DNA of 64,000 nt, from the NCBI GenBank assembly GCA_030490835.1, contig CM059971.1, positions 36,814,012 to 36,878,011 on the forward strand, written 5' to 3'. A model generated the notes under the pieces. That model did not search any database. It was not told where the DNA came from and saw only the letters and a program-made list of their open reading frames with translations. Each line of letters opens with the position of its first letter. Positions within the stretch are counted from its first letter, which is position 1. Shown piece by piece: positions 22,592 through 34,583 of the stretch. Source of the DNA: Annona cherimola (Eukaryota > Streptophyta > Magnoliopsida > Magnoliales > Annonaceae). The translations under genes were made by a program, and so were the position numbers.

Positions 22592-23157
22592 GGGTAATTT
22601 GCATACATACCACGTAGTTTGACGCTAATTACAGATACACCCGCATAGTTCCATGAATTGTATATTACCCCTACATAGTTTTACCAAAATTGCATATTAA
22701 CCTCACATCGTTACCTGCCGTTAATATCTTGCCTGATATTTTGGAAAATGAAGAAAATATGCTTGTTAATAATTTGCATATATACCTATATAGTTTGAAA
22801 CTAATTGCAGATATAACCACATAGTTTGATGAATTGCATATTATCCCATATAATTTCATCAAAATTGCATATTAACCCCATGAAACTCTATGGGGTAATA
22901 TGGAATTTTAGTGAATTTGTGAAATTATATGGGTATATCTGCAATTAGTATTAAACTATGCGAGTGTATCTGTAAATTACCAATGAGGATATTGTCGTTA
23001 TTTTAGGCAAGGTATTAACGTTGGGTAATAGTGTGGGGGCTAATACGCAATTTTGATGAAACTATATAGGGGTAATATGCAATTCATGAAATTATGTTAG
23101 TATATCTGCAATTCGCGTCAACCTATGTGGATATATATATATATATACAAATTATCC
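22592..23157. mobile_element. Foldback element with nested inner inverted repeat, 9-bp TSD
   Basis: 566 bp. Outer arms of about 150 bp begin GGGTAATTTGCATACATACC and end as the inverse of GGATAATTTGTATATATAT. They flank an inner inverted repeat of the same sequence family centred near 22,885 (AACCCCAT...ATGGGGT). The flanks TTATAAAAC (22,583-22,591) and TTATAGAAC (23,158-23,166) match 8 of 9, the size expected for Mutator-like transposition. No ORF. Confidence 0.7.
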
Positions 23158-23166
23158 TTATAGAAC

Positions 23167-24191
23167 AGATGATGTTAAATTATATAACCAGTTAAATTTT
23201 GATTTCATCGTCTGAACCTCATTTCATCGTTATTACACGCTAATCAGCTGGGTACAACATGGTGAGCTATAGCATCTCCCTATCATTATTTTTTTTTATG
23301 CAGCCTATGACTGTTATTTAAATGTTTGCTGCCTTGACCAAAAAGTCAATCAGTGCCGTCTAAGACGTGGTGAGGAGGGAGGCAATTTTTTTAAAACAAA
23401 GGGTTGAATTTTTCAAAAATTAAAGGGGAATAGCCAACATCATATTTGCCTCGGTCATAGTTCGAAGAGTTCAAACTTGAATAAGGAGGCCGTGGTTTGA
23501 TGGTTTTCTATAAAAAATTGTAAAATACATACACAGAGATCTAGTTTTTTTTTTTTCCCTGGCCATGATGTGCGCATAATTAATCGGCAATACTTCAATT
23601 GTGGCCTGTACGCCTGAAGATTTCGAGTAAGTACTCAATCAATGGGCGGTCTAGCTGAAATCGAAATCCAACTGTTAATATAGTGAAGTATTATTTTTTT
23701 TATAATGCTAACAAAAATCATTTCAATCGTATATTTAAGCAGGTTCTGCCTACTTTAAAATATATATAATCATGTGTAAATTAAGAAATATTAAATATAT
23801 TATAAAAAAGAAAAGCGTCTAAATTCATCGATGCATTAAAAAGTAATAATACTTTATAAATGTTAAAAGTAAAGCTTTGAAATTAATATATTAATTAAAT
23901 AATTTTTATGATAATTTTACACATATTCTAGATGAGGGCCATGCACATTTTTGAATTGGATAAAACTTAATCTCATATTTAAATAAATTATTCAAAATGG
24001 ATAAGATGAGTTAGATTTTGTTTAATCATCACCGTAGGTCAAAAATGAGAGTGACTCACTGAAATTTTCGGTGCTGTGGGCACCAGTGAACTATATCCGA
24101 CAATTAATATAGATAAGAAAAGGATTTTTTAGTGGTGTCAGAATTAAAGAGATGCATGGTGATAGAAAAGAAAAGTATTTCATATAGAGGA
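23167..24191. other. AT-rich intergenic, nothing recognised
   Basis: No coding region or clean repeat boundary. 23,820-23,960 weakly resembles the dispersed AT-rich repeat. Confidence 0.35.
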
Positions 24192-24558
24192 TTGAACTTA
24201 TTAGTCTGGGTTAATCAAATGTCTCACTTAGTCCACCTCAACAAATCTATTTATAATATTTTTTTCTTCATACCCTTGTTTATTTGAATGTATGTAATAT
24301 ATAAACCAAGTTTTACCATTTTTGGATATGTGTACAATTTTTGAGATTTTAAAACATTTATGTATATATATATATTTAAAATACCTTATTTTTAAAATCT
24401 CAAAAAAATATATACACATATCAAAAATGGTAAAACTTGGTTTTTATATTGAATACACTTAAATAAACGAATGTATGAAAAAAATAGAAAGTGTTTTAAA
24501 TAGGTTTTTTAAAGCGGACTAACCAAAATATTTGCTTAGCTTGGATTAACAAGATCAC
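24192..24558. mobile_element. MITE, family 1, copy 2
   Basis: About 367 bp. Left end TTGAACTTATTAGTCTGGG, right inverted GTGATCTTGTTAATCCAAGC. Arms close on ATATGTGTACAATTTTTGAG / CTCAAAAAAATATATACACA and ACCAAGTTTTACCATTTTTG / CAAAAATGGTAAAACTTGGT. Same family as 17,846-18,221. Non-coding. Confidence 0.6.
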
Positions 24559-24717
24559 TTCTCTTCAATATAACCATGGATTTAAGATTTTCATCATATT
24601 TTTTTCATTTAAAACCGCTTATGTCATTTGTTGCATGCGTTAATCATGTTCCTACAAATCATATCAAGTGAATATTCAAGAGGCCATGTCAATCAAAACC
24701 CTTTACAATAATGTTTA

Positions 24718-25126
24718 GGGTAATTTGCAACTATACCTACTTGATTTAATCAAAATTATAAATATACCCACATAATTTTAGAAATTATAAATAACACCTA
24801 CATAGTTTAACCATAATTGCAAATAATTTCCATGTCATTATGACATCATCACGGAATAGGTATATTTGCAAAAATATACAAACTATGTGAGTGTATTTGC
24901 AATTTCAGAAATTAAGTGGTATATTTAATTTTTGCAAATAACCCTCATATAGTTTAATTATAATTGCAAATTACTCCCATGTCATGACAATACAGTAATG
25001 GCATCATATTTGTTTGAGGTTATTTGCAATTATGGTTAAACTATGTAGATTATTTATAATTTTTAAAACTATGTCAGTATATTTACAATTTTGATTAAAC
25101 TAAGTAAGTATATTTATAAATTACCC
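24718..25126. mobile_element. Foldback MITE related to the 22.6-kb element
   Basis: 409 bp with long inverted arms (about 110 bp): left GGGTAATTTGCAACTATACC, right inverted GGGTAATTTATAAATATACT. Both arms continue through TAGTTTAACCATAATTGCAA. Same modular phrase set as 22,592-23,157. The flanking 9-mers are too diverged to call a TSD. Confidence 0.6.
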
Positions 25127-25179
25127 TAAATTTATAACCATGTGATTAATATATATTACTTCATCATAACCTTTCCTGC

Positions 25180-27336
25180 ATGGTACCTTTTCGCACGGGG
25201 AAACCAGGTGAAAGGGGTTTTTTTTACGAAGGAAAAAATGGGATTGAGAAAGGGGCGGGAAGATCTAAAGCTGAAGAGCAACAGGAGGGTGATCAAAAGA
25301 TTCAGGACGAAAAGATTCATAAGGAGGAGAGAAATATGACCTGGAAAAGTGAAGATCTTCTGATGAAGGAGATGCAAACACTCATGATCGAAGTAAATGT
25401 CCTACCAAAAATTGATTTGAAAGGTAAATCAATAGTCCTAAGTTTGATCTGGTCCTCTAAAAGCTATAACAGAGAACTATACTGAGCAGCGATGCGATGA
25501 ATCTGGAAGACTAAGGGCAAGCTTGTTTTTTCAAAGGTAGATGAAAACTTATACAAGATCTTTGATATAGAGGAAGATAGGGCCCAGATTCTAAAAGGGT
25601 GGTCGTGGTTGCTTGACAAAAAACTGGTGGGGATCTCAGAGCTTAACGAGAGATTAAAAAGGGAGGAGATGGAACTTAATACAACCCCTATCCAGTTAGT
25701 CCTAAAGGAAATCTCGTTTATGATGGATCGAGCCACATCTGGAACAAGTATAAGCAGATCCTTTGACAAATGTGAAGATGTAATTCCAACAAAGACAAGT
25801 ACAAAGTTAAGGGTGCATATTGACATTAGATAACCGTTGAAAAGGGACATCTTTGTAAAGTGCGAGAAATCATAGAGAAGATGGATCCCATTTTAGTATG
25901 AAAGATTACCCATTTTCTACTACATATGTGGGAAATTGAGACATGCTTTTAAGGAATATGTGGATTTTGATTTGCACAAGAATAAGGCAGAGGCAAATCT
26001 CCCTTATGGATGCAACCTGAGGGTGGGGTTTAAGGTGCTTGGATTAAAGGGGGAAGGAGGATAGAGGAACCAAGTTTTCCCTAAAAACTATATGATGGAT
26101 GGTGTCACAACAAGAAGGGATGAGGATTTCATGGTAGACATGGAAGTGGAGGAATTCATAATGCAACCTTACATTTATAGGGGTAAAGGGAGAGAGAGTG
26201 TTTAGGAGGAAAAGAGGAAAAGAATAGTTTTGGGATCACTGAAGGAGAGAAACAAGGAAAGGGAAGAGGGAGAGGAAGGATGGATAAGAAACGATCTAGC
26301 CAGGGAAATTAGAAAGGACAGTTTAAGTGGGAAGTCAAGGGAAGGGTGAAGGAAAACATATAGCAGGAAGAAGGTAGGATAGACAAAAAATGAGGAAGCA
26401 TACAACACGGATTCGTATGAAGACCTGTTTGCAGAGGAAGATGATATTGATAACATAAAAAGATGGGTGAAAGAAGAAGGACATAATGAAATGGAAGAAG
26501 GGAAGGTGAATAAAATAGGAGGGAGGGGTATCACTGAGGATGAGTCATACTGTAGAAGTGAAGAAAAAGATAAAATAGTAGAGGGAAAATAGGGGGAGAC
26601 AAGGAAGAGAAAAATAAAAAAGGAGATCTGAAGGATAAAAAAAATGGGGTGAGAAGGAAGGGACATCAGGGTGGAAGGAGTAGTAAGGCAAATAGAAATA
26701 TGGAGTAAGGGAAGAATGAAAAGTTAGAAGTAGCTTTAGTAAGGGAGGAGGAGAATGCGAGGGCTATGGGAGAGATGGAGGAGAGGATGAGTTTAAAGGG
26801 AGAAATCAGATATATAAGTATGGGGAAGCGTATGGGGGCATTGACCATATTGAGGAGGGAAAAGAAAAGGGCAACAAGAGGATTGAAAATAATAAAAAAT
26901 GGAGAAAGAGAATAGTAGATGTGGCAGTGAGGAGAAGGAAATAAATTATAGAGGGGAAATGTTTCTTTGTTAGAGAGAGGAGAGTATAGCACCAAGGGAG
27001 AGAATGGAAAAAGAAGCGTAAGTAAAGCAAGTTCAGTTGAACAGGGAAAAACAAGCACAATGGGATTCAAAGGGGGTATGATGATAAGATGCTTGAAGAG
27101 GGGATATATGCTTTAAACCAGGAAAAGGAGCAGGCTACAACCTCCATGCAACCTAAGGCACTAACAAAAGTCACCACCAGAAAATGGTGCAGGATGAAAA
27201 GACAAGACGGGGAACTACCTGAGAGGAAGAGTAAGGGCCCAATGGGGGAACAAACGAGCAAGAAGAGAATTGGGGAGGAAGCAAGGTTGGGAAAAACTGA
27301 TGCAAACAGAATGGAGAAGAAACTGAAGGGGGGGTA
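25180..27336 (+). pseudogene. LINE ORF1 (RNA-binding protein with zinc knuckle), broken
   Basis: The DUF4283-like part is readable: 'VLPKIDLKGKSIV' near 25,410, 'WKTKGKLVFSKVDENLYKI' near 25,510, 'KGWSWLLDKKLVGI' near 25,610. The knuckle region near 25,905-25,955 reads 'FYYICGKLRHAFKEC' (C-x2-C-x4-H-x4-C form lost at the first Cys, now Tyr). From about 26,160 onward it becomes a Lys/Glu/Arg/Gly-rich tail from a strongly purine-biased strand. Several stops (about 25,483, 25,831 and more beyond) break it. It would have bound LINE RNA in the ribonucleoprotein. Confidence 0.7.
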
Positions 27337-27402
27337 ACATTACATCGAGTCTAATGGATGGATTGGTGGAGGCTGAGCTCACATCTCAGCCCCACCAAAA
27401 AA

Positions 27403-28663
27403 ATGAGTCTAATAACTTGGAACTATCGTAGGCTTGGGAAACATCGAGTAGTTCGAAATTTGCTTGACATGGTTAAGAAAAAAATCTCATTCTGATGTTC
27501 CTTATTGAAACTAAAAAATCTAAGAGGGAAATGGACTAGATCAGAAGAAGGGTGAGATTCTACGTATGTTTGTTAGTTGATAGTGATGGGAGAAAAAGAG
27601 GTTTGGCTCTTCTTTGGAGAGAAGAATGGAATGTAAACATCAAAGTTATTCCAAGAATCATATTGAAGTTGAAATTGTTAATCAATAAGGGGCTAAAAGC
27701 TGACAGTTAATTGGATTTTATGGAAATCCTAAAACGGTGAGGAGAAGGGAGTCATGGGAGCTCTCAAAACAACTGAGTACAAGTAGCATTTTACCTTGGA
27801 TGATAATGGGAGACCTCAATGAAGTGTCAAGACCATAAGAAGTAATCAGTCACAAAGGAATGAAAGATAGATGGAGGACTTTAGAGAAGTGGTGGACCTT
27901 GGTAATCTTGAGGATGTGGGCTTTGTGGGTGCAACAATGACCTGGAGGAACAACAAATGTGGTAGGGAAAGGGTTAAGGCAAGTCTGGATCAAGGCCTGG
28001 CAACTCCATGCTAGATAAGTAAGTTCCTTAATGCCAAATTATACCATCTGGTGTCTTCATCTTTTGATCACTGTCCCATCATGATGGTAATAAATGATAA
28101 AGTAAATAAAAGAAAGCCCCCAAGGATGTTTATATATGAATTGTTCTGGGTTGATGACAAAGGCTTAGGCGATTGTGGAAAGTTCAAGGAAAGGGGAGCA
28201 ATAGGAAGACAAAGCAGATGTGTCGACATTGCTCACAAAATCCAACTGTGTAACCGAAAGCTGAGTGAATGGAACATAACGAAGAGGGGCAACACAAAAA
28301 AGCCATTGCTGAGTCACAAACAACTCTTCAAGCACTAAGGATGACACCTACATTAGACCTCAGGGACAAAGAAATTAGAAACTTGGAGAGGATAATAAAC
28401 CAACTACTTCTGGACGAGCAAATCATTTGGAAACAATGTGCAAAAGCTCATTGGTTGCAGCCACAAAGTGGCCTCAAGCAAGAGAAGAATGAATAGAATC
28501 ATTTGTCTCCAAGATTATGGGGGCAGGGAGGTTTGAAACCAACAAGACATGGAAAAGTTGGCAAATGACTATTTCCAGGATTTATTTACTAGTTCAAATT
28601 CAACCCAAATGGAAAGGATATTTGATTTGTGGAAGAGGAAGATTCTGAGGGAGGAAAATGCCC
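27403..28663 (+). pseudogene. LINE ORF2, endonuclease and linker, broken
   Basis: Begins 'MSLITWNYRRLGKHRVVRNL', the usual plant L1 ORF2 start with the W-N-x-R-G-L-G motif (here Y and R substitutions). Further blocks: 'KRGLALLWREEW' near 27,600, 'MTWRNNKCGRERVKASLD' near 27,940, 'SSSFDHCPIMM' near 28,050 (the S-D-H motif of the endonuclease, with Phe before Asp). It contains several stops. This APE-type endonuclease would nick target DNA. The frame is cut at 28,663 by a solo LTR and resumes at 30,187. Confidence 0.75.
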
Positions 28664-30181
28664 TGTTGTAAACATGTGGCAAATTAAGCACAATCTATAT
28701 TTTGATGATTAGCAACTCAATTTGAGAAATATCAAGGTACTAATGTGATGTTAAGTGATTTAAAGGTTTACATATTCAACGGTCAAGAGCTTGGCAGGCC
28801 AAGTCACATGCTAAGTCGACTCAGGCATCGACTTCAAGGCTCAATTTTTCGACAGCGCTGAAATCTGGACATTTGAGCAGACGAAGTCACAACCGAAGTC
28901 AACTTAGGTGAAGTCGCAAAATCAAGTTGACTCCACCTGCGACTTGAGAAATATTCAAAGATTAGAGTTGAAGATGACAATGTCAAGTCGCATTTCAAGT
29001 CGACTTCTTCATACAACTTGAACGAAGTAGCACCCGAAGTTGACTCAGACTCTCGACTTGAATGGAATTAAAAATCAAGATGTTCCTAAACTCTTTATTC
29101 AGTAAGATAAAGTCCAAATAGGTTACATAAAGTTCTTATCAAATGCTCGAGAACTATTGAACAAGCTCAAATATCAAGAAGAATGAATGGAACTCGAACT
29201 CAAATGAAGACTTATATGCATGAAATATGAAAAGCAAGGAAAGACAAACAAACAAAGAAGATCACATTGTGCTAAAGCTCCAAGAAATTAGATAGCTGGT
29301 GAAGTCGCAACCCAAGTCGACTTCACCTGCGACTTGGGTCAAGTTTGAAGACCAAGTCGACTCAAGTTTGGAACTTGACTGAAGAAGCTAAAGACTGAAG
29401 TCGCATCCGAAGTCGACTCCAGTTTGCAACTTAAATGAAGTCGCAACCCAAGTTGACTTCAAGTGCAACTTGAATCGTAACGGTCGAAAAAATTCGAACG
29501 TTTGCGCATTAAATGTGAGCCACCTACCTCCAAATGTTTGAATTTACTCTCCCTTATTTAAGACACTTCAAATGAACGGGATAGGGCAGAGAAACAGCAT
29601 TGATTGAGCTCAACCTCTTTATTATCAAGCATTTATGTGTTCTAAAAGAAAGTTTTCAAAAAAAACTCAATGACAAGCTGCTAAGTGCTGAACTGTTCCA
29701 TCATCAACTTTTTCTATAAGTACTTTTCTGTGTAAGAATCTGTCTCTACACAACTGTAAAGTGTAGTATCTTTTTCTATTTATTAATCATTTGTATTCCA
29801 CTTGGTTTAGTATTGGAGACTAAGACCAAGTGAAGGCAAAGTAGCGTGTAATTGAAGTGCAACTCGTCACCTACTTGTGCTAAGTTTGTATAAGGCCTCA
29901 TAGAGCTGAAATCTAGAAGAGAGCAAGGGCTCTGTTGTATTGCTATCCTATTTAGTGGAACCCAAGACACTAAGGTGTGTTCTTGGAGGAGTAGAGTAGG
30001 GATGGTTGTCCCGAACCACTATAATTTCTTAAGTTTATTGTTCATTGCTCTTATACTTCACGTTTTTCATTCGAGGGGATTAAAATTCTCAAGGGGTTAA
30101 TTTTTCCAATTACGAAAGAATTTTTCAAAAACTCAATTTACACCTCCCCTCTTGGGCTTTGCCACAAACTCGGGACGAACA
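28664..30181 (+). mobile_element. Solo LTR, Ty1/copia (SIRE/Maximus-like), copy 1
   Basis: 1,518 bp, TGTTGTAAACATG...CGGGACGAACA, flanked by TGCCC (28,659-28,663) and TGACC (30,182-30,186), 4 of 5 bases matching. The U3 carries degenerate repeats of AAGTCGCA...TGCGACTT around GTCGAC sites; the end contains 'CACCTCCCCTCTTGGGC', a motif I associate with SIRE-type LTRs. Deleting it with one TSD copy leaves the LINE frame open through the junction (E-N-A-R-L-T-R-P). No internal retroviral genes, hence solo. Related to 31,582-33,245. Confidence 0.8.
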
Positions 30182-30186
30182 TGACC

Positions 30187-31562
30187 GACTTACCAGACCG
30201 GTGGAGATGGATGAAGTTCAGAGGGCCTTAAAAGAAATGAAACCAACAAAGGCACCGGGACCTGATGGGATGAGTACAGGCTTCTATCAAAAATGTTAGA
30301 ATGTGGTGGGCCAAGATATCTTCAAAATGTGTAAGGATTTTTTTTAATGCAATAACCCCAATGAAAGAAGAAGACAAATGCATGCTATTAATAGGAAATA
30401 ATAGTTCTTATAATAAAGAAATGCGGGGCAAATCAAATGGAGGATTTCATACCGATAAGTTTATGTAATGTAGCTTATAAGATTAGTGTAGAATCATTGC
30501 AAATAGGCTGAAGGGATGCTTGAATTTTATTATATTGGAATGTTCGAATGATTTCGTCTCGAGCAGGCTTATCACAAACAACATGTTGATTGTTTACGAG
30601 CTAATCCACCATATGAGAAAGAGAAGGGGAGGAATGAAGGAAGAGGTAGCAATGAAGATATACAGTCAAAAGCTTATGAAAGAGTGGAATGAGGCTTTTC
30701 GTGGCAAATGTTTCAATGTATGGGCTTTTGCGAACAATGGGTAGGATGGATACAAAGTTTTCTGACAATAGTAAGGCATAGAGTGAATATAAATGACTTT
30801 TTATCCGATCTCTTTTGCCCTAGTAGGGGCCAGAGATAGGGGAACCCTTTATCCTCTTATCTATTTCTAGGGTATGTTGAAGATCTATCTTTGTTGTTTG
30901 ATAATGGAATTCAGAGAAAAGCCCCATCTCCAATTAGAATTGTTCCTAGGGGGCCAGAAATCTCACATCTATTTTTTGCTAATGACACCTTACTATTCTT
31001 GAAGGCAAACACTTGTGAGATTCAAGAATGCTGAAAATTTTGAAAATTTATGGTGAATGCGTGGGTCAAAATGTAAACATCAGTAAGACGAATCTCCTTT
31101 TCGGCACAAAATACCAAACAAGAAACAAAATTAGCTACAAGGGAATTGATCACAACTAATGGGGGAGACTTCAACAATATCCAGGACTGCCTGCCTAGTT
31201 GGGAAGATCAAAGAAGTTGACTTTCATGTGTTTGAAGGAGAGAGTCTGGAAGAAACTGCAAGGATGAAAGGAGAGGATGTTGTCATCAGGGAGAAAGAAA
31301 TTCTCTTAAAGGTTGTTACCCAAGCCATTCCCTACTACATAATGAGTTTGTTCCTTCTACCTAAAAGCTTTTGCGGAGAACTGAATGGTTTAATCAGTAA
31401 ATTTTGGTGGGGATTTAATGGTAAGAGGAGGAAGATAAGCTAGATTTCTTAGAAGAAAATGTGCAAGTCAAAAATGCATGGTGGATTAGGGTTCAAAGAT
31501 ATTGCAACTTTTAATTTAGCCATGCTAGCAAAGCAATGTTGGTATCTCCTTGGAAGATCATC
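30187..31562 (+). pseudogene. LINE ORF2, reverse transcriptase domain, broken
   Basis: Opens with 'RALKEMKPTKAPGPDGM' (30,225-30,272), then 'ANRLKGCLNFIILE' and 'SSRLITNNMLIVYELIHHM' near 30,500-30,620, the classic plant L1 RT blocks. The catalytic F-A-D-D motif reads F-A-N-D at 30,975-30,986, losing the first Asp. 'SISRTACLVGKIKEVD'-like and 'QAIPYYIMSLFLLPKSFC' blocks follow, with 'FWWGFNGKRRKI' before the RT thumb region. Multiple stops. Interrupted at 31,562 by the long gypsy-type LTR. Confidence 0.8.
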
Positions 31563-31581
31563 TGTGATACCCGGACCTAAG

Positions 31582-33245
31582 TTTTAGAAACATGTATTGA
31601 AATTAATAACAAAATAAGCCAAGTCTATGTTTTGATAATTAACAAATCAATTTGAGTAAGTTTTGGTTACTAACATATTTGTGAGATGATTAAAGGTTAT
31701 AAAAATGAAGAAAATGAAGCATGACAGGTCAAGTCGACTCCAACAGCGACTTCAAGAGGCATTTTCTGTCCAGAGTTGAAATCGAGGAGCAAAGCTGCCG
31801 AAGTCGCAAACGAAGTCAACTTCGCATGCGACTTGGGTGAAGTCGCAGACCAAGTCAACTCCAGCATCGACTTCAAACATGATTTTCTGTCCAGAGTTGA
31901 AATTGGGGATGAGAGCTGCCGAAGTCACAGACCAAGTCGACTCCACATGCGACTTGGGTGAAGTCGCAGGTCAAGTCGAATCTAGCTTCGACTTCAGACT
32001 GACAGCACGCATTTTGAAGAGCTAAGTGGCAAACCAAGTCAACTCAATACTCGACTTGAGTTAAATTGAAGACCAAGTAGACTCAAATATTCGACTTAGG
32101 CCAAATGAATATCAAATCAAGGCCAAAGCAAACAAAGTTGCATGTATTCATCATGAAAATCAAGATCACACATTTCATGTACTCCAAGATTCAAGGATTC
32201 AAAGTTTATAAGTCACGGAGCTAAAGGACATCAAGCTAGGATGAATATACTGAGTTTCAAATGACATAAATCAAGGGAAGTACATTAATTTGAAGAAATT
32301 AAGTGACCAAAGTTATCTCCAAGAATTTCAAGTTCATCAAGCAAGCTAAGGAAGTGAAGTCGCACCCGAAGTCGACTTCACCTGCGACTTGGGTCAAGTC
32401 CAAGACCAAGTCGACCCGAGGAAGAACTTGAATAGCCTGAGCACAGCTGAAGTCGCACCCGAAGTCGACTCCATCTGCGACTTGGGTGAAGTCGCACCCG
32501 AAGTCGACTCCACCTGCGACTTGGGTCGTAACGGTCGAAATTTTTTTGAACGTTGGCGCATTAAATGCGCGCCACCTACTTCCAAACGTTCGGATTCTCT
32601 TGCCATTTATATAAGGCATTCAATATAAACGTAGAGGGTAGCTGAAAAATCATTGATTGAGCATAACTCCCATCTCTAAGAGCATTAAGTGATCAAGCCA
32701 ACATCTAGAAGAAGAACCTTGATTTCAAACTGCCAAGAGCTGCTTGCTGAATCATTAAGTCTACTCTACAAGTTCTTCTCTGCGCCAAATCTGCCTCTGC
32801 ACATTAGTAACGTGTAGAAACTTTCTTTTATTTTCTCTTGTTGTATTAAACTTGATTTAGTTTGGGTAACTAAGATCAAGTGTAAGAAAAGTAGTGTGTG
32901 ACTGGAGTGGAACTCGTCACCTACTTGTGTTGTGTGTTGTTTATGCCCCTAGAGCTAGAATCTAAAAGAGAGCGGAGGCTCTAGTTGTATTTATGAAATA
33001 CATAGTAGAACCCAAGTCACAAAAGGTGTGAGCTTGGAAGAGTGGAGTAGGGAAGATTGCCCGAACCACTATAAAACCTTGTCTATTAATTTATATTCCT
33101 GCTCCTATTATCTTATTGCCTTCCTTTTATTTCATTAAAGGGGATTGGACCAAACCGGGGTAAAGTCTCTGTTTAAGTTTAAAAATTTTAATTACCCAAT
33201 TCACCCCTCCCCTCTTGGGTATTTGCCATTAACTCGGGACCAACA
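31582..33245 (+). mobile_element. Solo LTR, Ty1/copia (SIRE/Maximus-like), copy 2, nested in the gypsy-type LTR
   Basis: 1,664 bp flanked by identical CTAAG (31,577-31,581 and 33,246-33,250). It begins TTTTAGAAACATGT, aligning with TGTTGTAAACATGT of copy 1 (the terminal TG is mutated), and ends CTCGGGACCAACA. Its repeats AAGTCGCACCCGAAGTCGAC are better preserved than in copy 1. A TATA-like box (TTTATATAAGG) is near 32,606. 'AACTCGTCACCTACTTGTG' and 'ACCCCTCCCCTCTTGGG' are shared with copy 1. Confidence 0.85.
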
Positions 33246-34574
33246 CTAAGTAAGGCTTATATATATACAATTAGCATATAAATATGAATCACGTATGGTT
33301 TAGTGGAATTAAAATGATTTTTCTAAGCAATATTGATGATTTATTGCGATTAGGACAAGTGATTATGAATGATCAATATAAGCCGATATGGAACAATGTG
33401 ATTAAAGAGGCTTAATGAAGATTAGAAAATGTGAATATATTGAGGATAATTATCTCATGTATTATGGTTTAACTAATGGAGATTATGATGTTAATTATGG
33501 ATTAAAGGAGGCAATTGCTAGAAAATCCATAATTCGACGCCGAGAAGGCGGATTAAGATGAAAATTGAAAGGTAAGCACATAATTTTGTGCTTAATCATA
33601 TAGAAATATTGGATTATGAAAATATTGATGAAATTAAGGTGGAAAATCGATCATCACCATCAAAAACCTAAAGATGGTTTCAAATGAACATAAATTGAGC
33701 TAGAAAAGTTGGATTGAGATGAAATTTGAAATGAACGGTTAAAATTATGAGATTAATGCAATGAGAAGATTGAATTAAGCTAATGATGCTAAAATCTAGT
33801 GATTAATGACATGATTTAAAGGTTATTGGATTAACTCAAAGGAGCATGAAATAGGTGGCATGGAATGGACGTCCAAACTAGCCCCTAAAGTGGATTTTTG
33901 TGAAATATTTTTTAATAAAATATATGCCCAAAGTAAACTATGGATTAAGGGGATTAAATTTGTATTAAATTGGAGTGGAAATTCGTGGCTAAAGGCATCA
34001 GATCTGGACCGTAGAGATGTGATCAATTAATGGACAGCAATGGAGCATGGGAGAGAGGTGCACGGTCAAGCAGCTTTTGGAATTTTTAATAATTTTTTTA
34101 ACAGCTAAATTGACCCCTAATTAAGATAGTTACCTAGGTTGATTAAACACCCATTAATTAAAGTGAAAATTTGGTGGAAAAATCGTTCAAAAAGCTGCTG
34201 CAAGTGGACCCCACCAAAGTGGACAGCAAGTGCACAGTAGGAGATGTGGATGGTTAGGCTGCTGTATTTGTTTTTTTTTGTTTTTTTAAATAAGATAAAT
34301 TGACCCCTAATTAGGCTATTAACTAGGGTGGGTAATTATCCATTAATTAAATTAAATTATGTGTGGAAAAATCGTGCAAGGGCTGTTAATTAGGGTTGAC
34401 TAAGTGGACAGCTTTATTTAAAAGCTGGATATGGTTGTGGAAAAAAATCCGAAAATAATATTAAATGATTAAATATATGGCTGAAAATTTTTGAGTAAAC
34501 TATAGGGTAAATTTTAAAAACTTTAACCTCCATTTTGGGTCAAAATTTTAAAGGAAAAATTGAAAAATAAATGC

Positions 34575-34583
34575 TTATATAAG
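34575..34583 (+). promoter_or_regulatory. TATA box of the long gypsy-type LTR
   Basis: TTATATAAG followed by a GC-richer stretch, about 1.3 kb (nested LTR excluded) from the LTR start. It divides U3 from R-U5. Confidence 0.45.

Noticed and set aside
26202..27261. Minus-strand hydrophobic ORFs (Phe/Leu/Ser/Pro-rich)
   Set aside because: They are the complement of the purine-rich LINE ORF1 tail; composition alone makes them look like membrane proteins.
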